The position numbers and the translations under genes are program-made. This document shows positions 25,163-33,034 of a DNA stretch of 64,000 nucleotides, piece by piece. The notes beneath the pieces were generated by a model that saw only the letters and a list, made by a program, of their open reading frames with translations, ran no database searches and was not told where the DNA came from. This DNA is from Amycolatopsis arida (lineage in GTDB: Bacteria > Actinomycetota > Actinomycetes > Mycobacteriales > Pseudonocardiaceae), in assembly GCF_900115565.1 (NCBI RefSeq), contig NZ_FOWW01000001.1, forward strand, positions 749,731-813,730. Direction: 5' to 3'. Position 1 is the stretch's first letter. Each line of letters opens with the position of its first letter.

Positions 25163-26623
25163 TCAGTAGCGGTAGTGGTCGGGCTTGTACGGCCCCGCCA
25201 CGTCGACGCCGAGGTAGTCGGCCTGCCGCGGGGTCAGCCGGGTGAGCCGCACCCCGAGCGCGTCGAGGTGCAGCCGGGCCACCTTCTCGTCCAGGTGCTT
25301 CGGCAGCCGGTGAACGTCCACTGTGTACTCGCCGGCGTGGGTGAACAGCTCGATCTGCGCGATGGTCTGGTTGCTGAACGAGTTCGACATCACGAAGCTC
25401 GGGTGGCCGGTGGCGTTGCCGAGGTTCATCAACCGGCCCTCGGACAGCACGAGCACGGCGTGACCATCCTCGAAGGTCCACTCGTGCACCTGCGGCTTGA
25501 TCTCGACGCACCGGATGCCGGGGACCCTCGCCAGGCCGGCCATGTCGATCTCGGTGTCGAAGTGGCCGACGTTGCCGACGATCACGTTGTGCTTCATCCG
25601 CGCCATGTGCTCGGCCATGATGACGTCGGTGTTGCCGGTGGCGGTGACGAACACGTCCGCCCGGTGCACCACGTCGTCGAGTTCGACCACCTCGAGCCCG
25701 TCCATCGCGGCCTGCAGCGCGCAGATCGGGTCGATCTCGGTCACCACCACCCTGGCGCCCTGGCCGCGCAGCGACTCGGCCGCGCCCTTGCCCACGTCGC
25801 CGTAACCGCACACCACGGCGAGCTTGCCGCCGAGCATCACGTCGGTAGCCCGGTTCAGCCCGTCGGCGAGGGAGTGCCGGATCCCGTAGCGGTTGTCGAA
25901 CTTGGACTTGGTCACCGCGTCGTTGACGTTGACGGCGGGGAACAGCAGCCGACCCTGCTCGGCCAGCCGGTACAGCCGGTTGACGCCGTTCGTGGTCTCC
26001 TCGGACACGCCGCGGATCTCCTCGGCGATCCTGGTGAACCTGCCGGGGTCGGCGGCGAGGCTGCCGGCGAGGACCCGCAGCATGATCCGGTGGTCCTCCG
26101 GGTCGTCGGCGAACGGCGCGGGCACGGCGCCGGCGGTTTCGAACTCCACTCCCTTGTGGACCAGCATCGTGGCGTCACCACCGTCGTCCAGTAGCAGGTT
26201 CGGCGGTCGCCCGCCGGGGAAGGTGAGCAGCCGCTCGGTGCACCACCAGTAGTCGGCCAGCGTCTCGCCCTTCCAGGCGAACACCGAGACACCACCCGGC
26301 TTCTCCGGGGTGCCGTCCGGGCCGACCACCACGGCCGCCGCGGCCTCGTCCTGGGTGGAGAAGATGTTGCAGGACACCCAGCGCACCTCGGCGCCGAGCG
26401 CCACCAGCGTCTCGATCAGCACCGCGGTCTGCACGGTCAGGTGCAGCGAGCCGGCGATGCGGGCGCCGCGCAGCGGCTGGGTGGCGGCGTACTCGCGGCG
26501 CAGCGCCATCAGGCCGGGCATCTCGTGCTCGGCGAGGCGCAGCTGGTGCCGACCGGACTCGGCGAGGGAGAGATCGGCCACGGCGAAGTCGAGGCCGTCG
26601 ACGGTGCGGAGCTTGTCGGACAC
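25163..26623 (-). CDS. ahcY: Adenosylhomocysteinase
   Basis: A 486-aa S-adenosyl-L-homocysteine hydrolase. [15 protein letters not shown] with the following C-N-I-F-S-T-Q-D substrate region, the NAD-binding [17 protein letters not shown] and the conserved C-terminal KPDHYRY are all present. It splits S-adenosylhomocysteine to adenosine and homocysteine, relieving product inhibition of methyltransferases, in the cytosol as a tetramer. GTG 26623 is preferred to GTG 26629, because the GGAGG ribosome site overlaps the latter and gives 5 nt spacing to the former. A putative SAH riboswitch occupies the leader, so expression should rise with its substrate. Confidence 0.95.
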   Translation of the reverse strand: MSDKLRTVDGLDFAVADLSLAESGRHQLRLAEHEMPGLMALRREYAATQPLRGARIAGSLHLTVQTAVLIETLVALGAEVRWVSCNIFSTQDEAAAAVVVGPDGTPEKPGGVSVFAWKGETLADYWWCTERLLTFPGGRPPNLLLDDGGDATMLVHKGVEFETAGAVPAPFADDPEDHRIMLRVLAGSLAADPGRFTRIAEEIRGVSEETTNGVNRLYRLAEQGRLLFPAVNVNDAVTKSKFDNRYGIRHSLADGLNRATDVMLGGKLAVVCGYGDVGKGAAESLRGQGARVVVTEIDPICALQAAMDGLEVVELDDVVHRADVFVTATGNTDVIMAEHMARMKHNVIVGNVGHFDTEIDMAGLARVPGIRCVEIKPQVHEWTFEDGHAVLVLSEGRLMNLGNATGHPSFVMSNSFSNQTIAQIELFTHAGEYTVDVHRLPKHLDEKVARLHLDALGVRLTRLTPRQADYLGVDVAGPYKPDHYRY

Positions 26624-26642
26624 GAACACCTCCGGAAACTCA

Positions 26643-26717
26643 CGGAGGCGCCCTTGGAACTCGTCGGTCGGAGACCGAGCGTGGCGGATCGGCTGATCCG
26701 TCGCAGCGCCTCTCGGG
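26643..26717 (-). promoter_or_regulatory. S-adenosylhomocysteine (SAH) riboswitch in the ahcY leader
   Basis: Read on the minus strand, CCCGAG pairs with CTCGG (P1), AGGCGC pairs with GCGCCT further downstream, and the core GCTGCGAC plus an AAGGGCGCCT segment fit the SAH riboswitch pattern (GCGCUGCRAC ... AACGGCGCUC). The element ends about 10 nt before the ahcY ribosome site, as expected for SAH control. Its recognised ligand is the substrate of the gene it precedes, which supports the call. One consensus position (AACGG read as AAGGG) differs. Confidence 0.8.
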
Positions 26718-26819
26718 CTCCGGAGCCGCGCCGGTCGGTGGCGCGACGAGCTCAGGTTGCCAGCGCCCGCCGCGCGCTGTCAAACACCCTCGACCCGGGC
26801 TCGAGCGGGCCCGGTGCGC

Positions 26820-27770
26820 TCAGCCGCGCCGGGCCCGTGCCCGCCGCTTGCCCTCGTGCATGGCCTGCACGCGGGGAACCGGGATGGTGTGCCCCTCCTC
26901 GACGAGGTCGGCGAGAAGTCGTTGCGGCGGCGGCATGTGCGCGACCCACGGGTCAGTGCCGGCCACCAGCGCGGGCACGGTGCGCACGGTGAAGTCGGCC
27001 GGGGTGACCCGGTCGAGCTCGTCCCACGGGACCGGGAAGGAGACCGGCGTGCCGGGCCGGAGGCGCGGGCTGTAGGTGGCCACCACGGTCGCCCCGCCGC
27101 TGCGGGTCGGGTCGAGGAACACCTTGCCGCCGCGGTCCTCCCGGATGAACGCCGTCGTCGCCAGCGCCGGGTCGATCCGCTCGGCCCTGACGGCGAGCGC
27201 GCGGGTCGCGGCGGCCACGTCCTCGTGCGCGAGCCCGGGCTCCAGCGGCACGAACACGTGCACCCCCTTCGCGCCGCTGGTCTTGACCATTCCGGACAGT
27301 TCCGCGGCGGCGAGCGCCTGCCGGACCAACTTGGCGGCGCGGACCACCACGGCGAACCCCGCACCCTCCGGCGGGTCGAGGTCGAGCACCAGGTGGGTGG
27401 GATGGTTGCCCTCCTCGACGCGAACCAGTGCCGGGTGGTACTCCACGGCCCGCTGGTTGGCGAACCAGAGCAGCGTGCGCCGGTCGTCGCACAGCGCGTA
27501 GGTCACCGTCCGCCGCGACGACTCCGCCCACAGCGACACCGTGCGCACCCAGGGCGGTGTGTACTTCGGGACGTTCTTCTGCATGAACGGCGCCTGCCCG
27601 CGGAGCACCCTGATCACCGACAGCGGCCGGCCGGCCAGCTCCGGCAGGATCCGGTCACGCACGGCGTCCAGGTAGTCCACCAGGTCCCGCTTGGTCGCGC
27701 CGGCACCGTCGAACAGCGGCTGGTCGAGGTTGGTCAGCGGCACCCCGGCCCGCTCCTCCTTGTTCGTCAA
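26820..27770 (-). CDS. LigD-type polymerase domain protein (second copy)
   Basis: A 316-aa protein of the LigD polymerase group. LTNLDQPLFDGAGATKRDLVDYLDAV opens the domain (positions 12-37), followed by VLDLDPPEGAGF near 130, MVKTSGAKGVHVFVP near 160 and FLDPTRSGGATVVATYSPRLR. The catalytic DLD and the nucleotide-binding KTSG are intact. It should add nucleotides at DNA ends or in gap filling. It differs clearly from the 10917 gene, so they are paralogues rather than a recent copy. Start: TTG 27770 with GGAGG 5 nt upstream, or GTG 27743 behind AAGGAGG; undecided. Confidence 0.85.
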   Translation of the reverse strand: MTNKEERAGVPLTNLDQPLFDGAGATKRDLVDYLDAVRDRILPELAGRPLSVIRVLRGQAPFMQKNVPKYTPPWVRTVSLWAESSRRTVTYALCDDRRTLLWFANQRAVEYHPALVRVEEGNHPTHLVLDLDPPEGAGFAVVVRAAKLVRQALAAAELSGMVKTSGAKGVHVFVPLEPGLAHEDVAAATRALAVRAERIDPALATTAFIREDRGGKVFLDPTRSGGATVVATYSPRLRPGTPVSFPVPWDELDRVTPADFTVRTVPALVAGTDPWVAHMPPPQRLLADLVEEGHTIPVPRVQAMHEGKRRARARRG

Positions 27771-27835
27771 CCCACCCTCCCAAGCCGGCTCATCGGCTCA
27801 CCTTCGCCGACCCGCGCCGGGCGGTCAACAGGGCG

Positions 27836-28156
27836 TCACCGGCGTGGGGCGGCGAGCACGCCGTCGAGCAGGCCGGGGAAGAGCGCGTCGAGGTCCTCGC
27901 GGCGCAGCCGGCTCAGCCGGGTGGTGCCCACCGAGCGCCCGACGATCACGCCCGCCTCGCGCAGGGTGCGCAGGTGGTGGGTGAGCGTGGACTTGCTCAC
28001 CGGGACGTCGAACCCGGCGCAGGTGATCTCGCCGTCGCACTCGGCGAGCTGGCGAACCATCTCCAGGCGCACCGGGTCGGCCAGTGCGTGCAGCACGGCC
28101 TCGATGCGGATCTCGTCGCGCTCGGGGAACGGCAGTGCCGCGGCGGAGGCGTTCAT
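27836..28156 (-). CDS. ArsR-family transcriptional regulator
   Basis: A 106-aa winged-helix repressor. ALADPVRLEMVRQLAE is the typical helix 1-2, VSKSTLTHHLRTLREAGVI the recognition helix and turn, and VGTTRLSRLRREDLD the wing. It has two Cys-like positions only (ECDGEITCAG near 39-47), which could hold a metal, but the classic metal motif is not complete. It is divergent from an MFS exporter, which it most likely represses. Two GTAC-centred sites lie between them. Confidence 0.9.
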   Translation of the reverse strand: MNASAAALPFPERDEIRIEAVLHALADPVRLEMVRQLAECDGEITCAGFDVPVSKSTLTHHLRTLREAGVIVGRSVGTTRLSRLRREDLDALFPGLLDGVLAAPRR

Positions 28157-28249
28157 CGGCCCATTGTACGAAGCCTCTCGAACTTTGTCGGGAACTACTT
28201 GTACGATGCGAATCGAACTACGAAGATCATCGAACCACTGGGGAGTGGC
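28157..28249. promoter_or_regulatory. Shared control region of arsR-like gene and MFS exporter
   Basis: The 93-bp divergent region contains TTGTACGA twice (28164-28171 and 28199-28206, 35 bp apart) and the hexamer TCGAAC three times downstream. The paired GTAC-centred sites are candidate operators for the ArsR-type regulator. The stretch is less GC-rich than the flanking genes. The exporter's ribosome site (GGGGAG) is at its right end. Confidence 0.5.
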
Positions 28250-29434
28250 ATGTCCGATTCCGCCGTCCAGACACCCGCCCGCCGCACCGCGGTGCTCGCG
28301 CTGGGCACGTTCGCGGCCGGCACGAGCGGGTACGTCGTCGCGGGCCTGCTTCCGGCGCTGAGCACGGAGCTGGCCGTGTCCCCGGCCGCGGCCGCGCAGC
28401 TGGTCACCGCCTTCGCCATCGCCTACGCGGTCGGCTCACCACTGCTCGCCGCGGCGACCGGGCGCTGGGAGCGGCGGAAATTGCTGGTCGCCGCACTGCT
28501 GGTGATGGCGCTCGGCAACGCGCTCGCCGCGGTCCTGCCCGGGTACGCGGCACTGTTCGGCGCGCGGATGGTGACCGCGGCGGGCGCGGCGCTGTACACG
28601 CCCGTGGCCAGCGCGGTCGCCGGCGTTCTCAACCCGCCGGAGCGGCGCGGGCGCGCCGTCGCGATCGTCTTCGGCGGGCTGACCGTCGCCACCGTGCTCG
28701 GCGTGCCGCTGGGCAGCCTGCTGTCGCAGTACCTCGGGTACCGCTGGGTGTTCGCGCTGGTCGCGGTGTTCTCGGTGGTCGCGGCCACTGCGGTGCACGT
28801 CGCCGTGCCGCGGGTGGCCGCGCCGCCACCGGTGCGGCTCGCCGAGCGGTTCGCCGTGGCCCGCGACCCGCGGGCGCTGGCGCTGCTCGCCACGACGGTG
28901 CTCGGCGTGCTGGCGGCGTTCAGCGTGTACACCTTCATCGCACCGGTGCTCGGCGCCACCGCGGGGATCGGCGGGACGGCGCTGAGCGTGCTGCTGTTCT
29001 GCTACGGGGTGGGCGGCGCGCTGGGCAACGTGCTCGGCGGCGTGGCCACCGACCGGTGGGGCGCCCGGCGGCCGCTGCTGGTGGTGATCGCCGCGCTGAC
29101 CGTGGTGCTGGCCGCGTTGCCCGCGGTCGCCACGACGCCGGTGGGCGCGGGCGTGCTGCTGTTCGTCTGGGGTGTGGGCACGTGGTCGTTCAACCCGCCG
29201 ATGCAGCACCGGCTGATCGAGCTGTCCCCCGGCGCCGGCGGGCTGCTGCTCTCGCTCAACGCGTCGGCCATCTACCTCGGCGTCGGGCTGTCCGGTGTGG
29301 TCGGTGGGCTCGTGCTCGGCCACGGCGGCCCGCTGCTGCTGCCCGAGGTCGCCGCGCTGCTCACCGCGGCCAGCGGGGTGGTGGTGCTGCTGTTCGGCTG
29401 GCGGGCCAGGGTGGCGACGCCGGCGGTGCCCTGA
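28250..29434 (+). CDS. MFS drug exporter (DHA1-like)
   Basis: A 394-aa twelve-helix carrier. ALGTFAAGTSGYVVAGLLPALSTEL is the opening helix of the arabinose-efflux/CmlR-type DHA1 group (positions 16-40), and the loop GSPLLAAATGRWERRKLL carries a motif-A-like pattern. It probably exports a drug or sugar with proton exchange. ATG 28250 follows GGGGAG; the upstream extension from 27974 is shadow. An ArsR-family regulator lies divergently. Confidence 0.85.
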   Translation: MSDSAVQTPARRTAVLALGTFAAGTSGYVVAGLLPALSTELAVSPAAAAQLVTAFAIAYAVGSPLLAAATGRWERRKLLVAALLVMALGNALAAVLPGYAALFGARMVTAAGAALYTPVASAVAGVLNPPERRGRAVAIVFGGLTVATVLGVPLGSLLSQYLGYRWVFALVAVFSVVAATAVHVAVPRVAAPPPVRLAERFAVARDPRALALLATTVLGVLAAFSVYTFIAPVLGATAGIGGTALSVLLFCYGVGGALGNVLGGVATDRWGARRPLLVVIAALTVVLAALPAVATTPVGAGVLLFVWGVGTWSFNPPMQHRLIELSPGAGGLLLSLNASAIYLGVGLSGVVGGLVLGHGGPLLLPEVAALLTAASGVVVLLFGWRARVATPAVP

Positions 29435-29444
29435 GCACCGTGCG

Positions 29445-30527
29445 TCAGGTCCGACCGGGCACCAGTGCGTGGGCGGCCTGCGCGCCGGTGACCGGCTCGG
29501 TGTGCACGACGGCGGCGGTCAGCCGGGGCACGGTGCGGACGAGGTGGTGCTCCACCCGGTGCGCGATGAGGTGGCCCTGGTCGACGGTGAGGCCGGCGTC
29601 CACCGCGATGGACAGCTCGACGCGCAGGGTGTGGCCGATCCAGCGCATCCGGACCTCGCCGACGCCGTGCACGCCGGGCACCTCGGCGGCGCCGCGCTCG
29701 GCCAGGTCGACGGTGGCCGGGTCGACTCCGTCGAGCAGGCGGCCGAGCACCTCGCGGGCGGCGTCGCGCAGCACGGCCAGGATGGCCACGGTGATCAGCA
29801 GGCCGACGATCGGGTCGGCCAGCGGGAAGCCGAGCGCGACGCCGGCCGCGCCGAGCACGACGGCGAGCGAGGTGAAGCCGTCGGTGCGGGCGTGCAGGCC
29901 GTCGGCGACCAGCGCGGCCGAGCCGATCCGCCGGCCGACCCTGATCCGCCAGCGGGCGACCAGCTCGTTGCCGGCGAAGCCGATGACGCCGGCCGCCGCG
30001 ACGATCCACAGGTGGGTCACCGGCTGCGGGTCGAGCAGTCGGCGGACGGCCTCGTACCCGGCCAGCGCCGCCGACGCGGTGATGATCAGCACGACGACCA
30101 CGCCGGCGAGGTCCTCGGCGCGGCCGAGGCCGTAGGTGTAGCGGCGGGTGGCGCGGCGCCGGCCGAGCAGGAAGGCGAGGCCCACCGGAAGGGCGGTGAG
30201 GGCGTCGGCGAAGTTGTGGACGGTGTCGCTGAGCAGGGCCACCGAGCCGGACACCAGCACCACGGCGAGCTGGGCGAGCGCGGTCACGAGCAGCACCGCG
30301 AACGACAGCACCAGGGTGCGCATGCCCTGCTTGCTGGCCTCGAGCGCGGTGTCGAACCGGTCGGCGCTGTCGTGGCCGTGCGGGGTCAGGAGGTGGCGCA
30401 GCCGCGACCACCAACCGCCGTGGTCGCGAGTGTGGCGGTGGCCGTGGCCGTGCCCGTGGCCGTGGCCGATGCCGTTGCCGTGGTCGTTGCCGTGGGGTCC
30501 GCTGGGGTGATCGTGCCGGCGTGCCAT
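29445..30527 (-). CDS. CDF-family cation efflux protein with His-rich N-terminus
   Basis: A 360-aa cation diffusion facilitator. About 35 His-rich residues (HGHGHGHGHRH) precede six membrane helices. The metal site appears as SDTVHNFAD (helix 2) and ADGLHARTDG (helix 5), giving the His/Asp pairs that bind Zn, Co or Mn. A cytoplasmic C-terminal domain (about 260-360) is regulatory. CDF proteins export divalent metals from the cytoplasm in exchange for protons. ATG 30527 is clear. No regulator is adjacent. Confidence 0.92.
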   Translation of the reverse strand: MARRHDHPSGPHGNDHGNGIGHGHGHGHGHRHTRDHGGWWSRLRHLLTPHGHDSADRFDTALEASKQGMRTLVLSFAVLLVTALAQLAVVLVSGSVALLSDTVHNFADALTALPVGLAFLLGRRRATRRYTYGLGRAEDLAGVVVVLIITASAALAGYEAVRRLLDPQPVTHLWIVAAAGVIGFAGNELVARWRIRVGRRIGSAALVADGLHARTDGFTSLAVVLGAAGVALGFPLADPIVGLLITVAILAVLRDAAREVLGRLLDGVDPATVDLAERGAAEVPGVHGVGEVRMRWIGHTLRVELSIAVDAGLTVDQGHLIAHRVEHHLVRTVPRLTAAVVHTEPVTGAQAAHALVPGRT

Positions 30528-30673
30528 GGTCCGATCTTCCCCCGCCGGCGGCGACGACGCCAGGTCCTTCGCGCGTCACTGGGCTTCTCGGCACATCACC
30601 ACACCCGGCGGTGACACCGTGCCGCGACGTCCAGATCGGACGGTGCTCCCGGTCGGATGCTCGTGCCGAGGAA

Positions 30674-31219
30674 TCAGGCGTCGCTGGGCGGCGGTGTCCA
30701 GCCGGTCCGCTGCGCCCAGTCGTCGGCGTGTCGGATGATCTCCCACATGTGTGGGACCTTGGCCTCGGTGTAGGCGCGCCGGTCGTCGATCGTGGCGGCG
30801 AGGTGTCGCTTGACCTCGGCGTAGCGTTCGGCCGCGGCCGGGTGCGCGCGCAGGTAGTCGCGAAACAGCAGGGGGAACTGCTCGGAGAAGCTGCCCGCCC
30901 GGCGTACGTGGATGTGGGTGCGGGGGCGTCCCGAGCCGGGTGCCTCCCGGAAGTACCGCTTGGTGCGCTCGGGATTGTCGGCGCGGTGATGGAAACCGAG
31001 GCGTTCGAGCGGGGCGCGGTAGGCGTCCAGCGGCTCGAAGTCGGCCACCGACACCTGGACGTCGACGACCGGTTTCGCGGCCAGCCCCGGAACGGCCGTG
31101 GAGCCGATGTGGTCGATCCGCAGCGCCACCGACCCGAGCGCGCCACGCAGAGCCCGCCCCAACTCGGCGAACCGGGCCGCCCAGGCCGGGTCGTACTCGA
31201 CGGGCCGCAGCGCGCTCAT
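30674..31219 (-). CDS. GrpB family (UPF0157) protein
   Basis: A 181-aa GrpB-family protein with the nucleotidyltransferase-like fold. IDHIGSTAVPGLAAKPVVDVQV is the core G-S-T-x-V-P-G-L ... D-x-D-like motif (positions 35-56), and THIHVRRAG and FRDYLRAHP follow. Family members resemble minimal nucleotidyltransferases of unknown substrate, sometimes linked with antibiotic adenylylation. The gene starts inside the stop codon of the upstream XRE-cupin gene (ATGA), so both are in one operon. Confidence 0.88.
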   Translation of the reverse strand: MSALRPVEYDPAWAARFAELGRALRGALGSVALRIDHIGSTAVPGLAAKPVVDVQVSVADFEPLDAYRAPLERLGFHHRADNPERTKRYFREAPGSGRPRTHIHVRRAGSFSEQFPLLFRDYLRAHPAAAERYAEVKRHLAATIDDRRAYTEAKVPHMWEIIRHADDWAQRTGWTPPPSDA

Positions 31220-31824
31220 CGTGTGGCGTCCTCCTCCGGCCTCCTTCGAGGTGCCGCGCGGACATGTGCGCGCTCGCCCTGTCGCCCGATGAGGCTGAGG
31301 TACTCGACGGGGCCGGCGCTGGTGGCACCGAACCAGTGCGGGGTGCGGGTGTCGAACTCCGCGGCTTCCCCCGGTTCGAGGACGAGGTCGTGCTCGCCTA
31401 GGACCAGGCGCAGCGTGCCGTTGAGGACGTAGACCCAGTCGTAACCCTCGTGGGTGCGCGGGTCGGGCTCGGCGTCGTCGTCCCCTCTCGGAAGGACGAA
31501 CTTGTAGGCCTGGATGCCGCCGGGCCTGCGGGTCAGCGGCAGGATGGTCGATCCGTCACCGCAGGCGATCGGACGCAGGGTGATCCGAGGATCGCCGGTC
31601 GGTGGTGCGTCGACGAGCTGGTCGAGGGTCACCCCGTGGGCGCGGGCGAGCGGCAGGAGCTGCTCGAGCGTGGGCCGCCGCAGGCCGGCCTCGAGCCGGG
31701 AGAGCGTGCTGGTGGAGATGCCCGTCTCCGCGGCGAGCCGGGCCAGGGTGATGTCGCGGCGCTGCCGTAGCTGCTTCAGCCTCGGCCCGACCGCATCGAG
31801 CGTACGGTCCGTTGCCTCGTCCAT
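31216..31824 (-). CDS. XRE-family regulator with C-terminal cupin
   Basis: A 202-aa protein. An N-terminal XRE helix-turn-helix (ITLARLAAETGISTSTLSRLE near 25-45) is joined to a cupin beta-barrel (about 115-190; HEGYDWVYVLNGTLRLVLGE and LEPGEAAEFDTRTPHWF). This two-domain type includes regulators such as PuuR and SutR that sense small molecules with the cupin. It precedes grpB and probably controls the operon. ATG 31824 fits; the longer in-frame open stretch to 32706 is shadow from the divergent methyltransferase region. Confidence 0.9.
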   Translation of the reverse strand: MDEATDRTLDAVGPRLKQLRQRRDITLARLAAETGISTSTLSRLEAGLRRPTLEQLLPLARAHGVTLDQLVDAPPTGDPRITLRPIACGDGSTILPLTRRPGGIQAYKFVLPRGDDDAEPDPRTHEGYDWVYVLNGTLRLVLGEHDLVLEPGEAAEFDTRTPHWFGATSAGPVEYLSLIGRQGERAHVRAAPRRRPEEDATR

Positions 31825-31917
31825 GCCTCCAGCTTGCCATTCGGCAACAGGCTTTGCCGGCCCGCCTTGCCGGTTGTCACCATCGCTGGGCGTGGAACGA
31901 ACGGGGAGGACGAGGAG

Positions 31918-32595
31918 ATGGCGCACGGGTTCGACAAGGAGTACTGGGAGCGGCACTGGCGGCAGGGAGGCGTCGGCGGCCGTGGACCCATGGGCGGGAA
32001 TTCGCCGAACCCGTACCTTGCCCGGGAGACCAGCGAGCTGGTGCCGGGCACGGCGCTGGACGCGGGGTGCGGTGCCGGCGCCGAGGCGATCTGGCTCGCC
32101 TCGCGCGGGTGGCGGGTGACCGCGACCGACATCTCCTCCGCGGCACTCGCCCGCGCCGCCGAGCGCGCGGCGGCGAGCGGCGCGAGTGAGCGCCTGCGGT
32201 GGGTTGAGGCGGACGCGAGCGTCTGGAACCCGGGCACGCGATTCGACCTGGTCATGACCCACTACGCCCACCCGGCGATGCCGCAGCTGGAGTTCTACGA
32301 CCGCATCGCCGGATGGGTGGCGCCCGGCGGCACCTTGCTGATCGTCGGTCACCTCCACACCCCCACCGCTACCGGCGGCGGCCAGGGCCACGGTCAGAGC
32401 CAGGGACATGGCCACGGGTCCGGGCATCGTCCGCCCGCCGAGGCGTCGGCCACCGACGCGGCCATCACGGCGCGGCTGGACGAGACGGCCTGGGAGGTCG
32501 TCATTGCCGAGGAGTGCCACCGAACCCTCGCCGGCCATGGGGGCGTGGAGGTTTACCTTCACGACGTCGTCGTGCGCGCCACCCGGCGCCACTAG
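31918..32595 (+). CDS. SAM-dependent methyltransferase
   Basis: A 225-aa class I methyltransferase. The AdoMet motif I is LDAGCGAGAEAIWLASRGWRV (residues about 50-70), motif II TATDIS and motif III-IV region FDLVMTHYAHP. It resembles the tellurite-resistance TehB/thiopurine-type group. A low-complexity GQGHGQSQGHGHGSGH segment near residues 155-170 inserts after motif III and could bind metal. ATG 31918 follows GGGGAGGACGAGG. The substrate is unknown. Three strong hairpins follow the stop codon. Confidence 0.85.
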   Translation: MAHGFDKEYWERHWRQGGVGGRGPMGGNSPNPYLARETSELVPGTALDAGCGAGAEAIWLASRGWRVTATDISSAALARAAERAAASGASERLRWVEADASVWNPGTRFDLVMTHYAHPAMPQLEFYDRIAGWVAPGGTLLIVGHLHTPTATGGGQGHGQSQGHGHGSGHRPPAEASATDAAITARLDETAWEVVIAEECHRTLAGHGGVEVYLHDVVVRATRRH

Positions 32596-32608
32596 CCACC
32601 CCATCCGC

Positions 32609-32641
32609 CACTGGCGCCGAGCTCCTGCTCGGGCGCCAGTG
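32609..32641. terminator. Terminator hairpin after the methyltransferase gene
   Basis: CACTGGCGCC-GAGC pairs with GCTC-G-GGCGCCAGTG (one bulged base, 4-nt loop TCCT). It begins 14 nt after the stop codon at 32595. Confidence 0.65.
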
Positions 32642-32910
32642 CCCGCTGCCCGTCGACACCACCGTCGGCGTCGTGGCGTGGGAGCCGCGCCAGGAGACTC
32701 CCGCATCGGTCGCCGTTCGGCGGTGAGACCGCGGCGACCGACGACACCGTTACCGGTGGGGCAACGGGGAGCTCGCGACGAAACGGGGCGCCCCGTCGGT
32801 CACGTCGAGGACCCGTGGGCACACGGCCGAGACCGCGCTCCGCGAGTTCGATCAGCTCCGCCACAAGCCCACCCCACCCCCGGCCGACCCTACTCGGAGC
32901 GGGCAGGGAA

Positions 32911-32953
32911 GTCCCCGGGATCCGAGTGGAGGGCTGGGCCGGATCCCGGGGAC
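32911..32953. terminator. Perfect 13-bp inverted repeat
   Basis: GTCCCCGGGATCC at 32911-32923 pairs with GGATCCCGGGGAC at 32941-32953, with a 17-nt loop. It sits back to back with the next hairpin. Confidence 0.6.
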
Positions 32954-32956
32954 AGG

Positions 32957-33005
32957 CACCAAGGCCCCCTTGGTGGCGTTGAGCCCGATCAAGGGGGCCT
33001 TGGTG
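32957..33005. terminator. Perfect 16-bp inverted repeat
   Basis: CACCAAGGCCCCCTTG at 32957-32972 pairs with CAAGGGGGCCTTGGTG at 32990-33005; the loop is also 17 nt. On the minus strand it lies 30 nt past the stop of the cupredoxin gene, so it can serve as that gene's terminator. The motif resembles a palindrome that I recall as recurring in related actinomycetes. Confidence 0.6.
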
Positions 33006-33034
33006 GCGCCATGCGGCTCTCGGGCCGCCCTGCC

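Larger units (their letters stand above)
32596..33034. other. Convergent intergenic region with three hairpins
   Basis: A 439-bp region between two converging genes, a methyltransferase (+) and the cupredoxin gene (-). No gene is supported. It holds three GC-rich stem-loops (32609-32641, 32911-32953 and 32957-33005), each listed. Confidence 0.6.
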
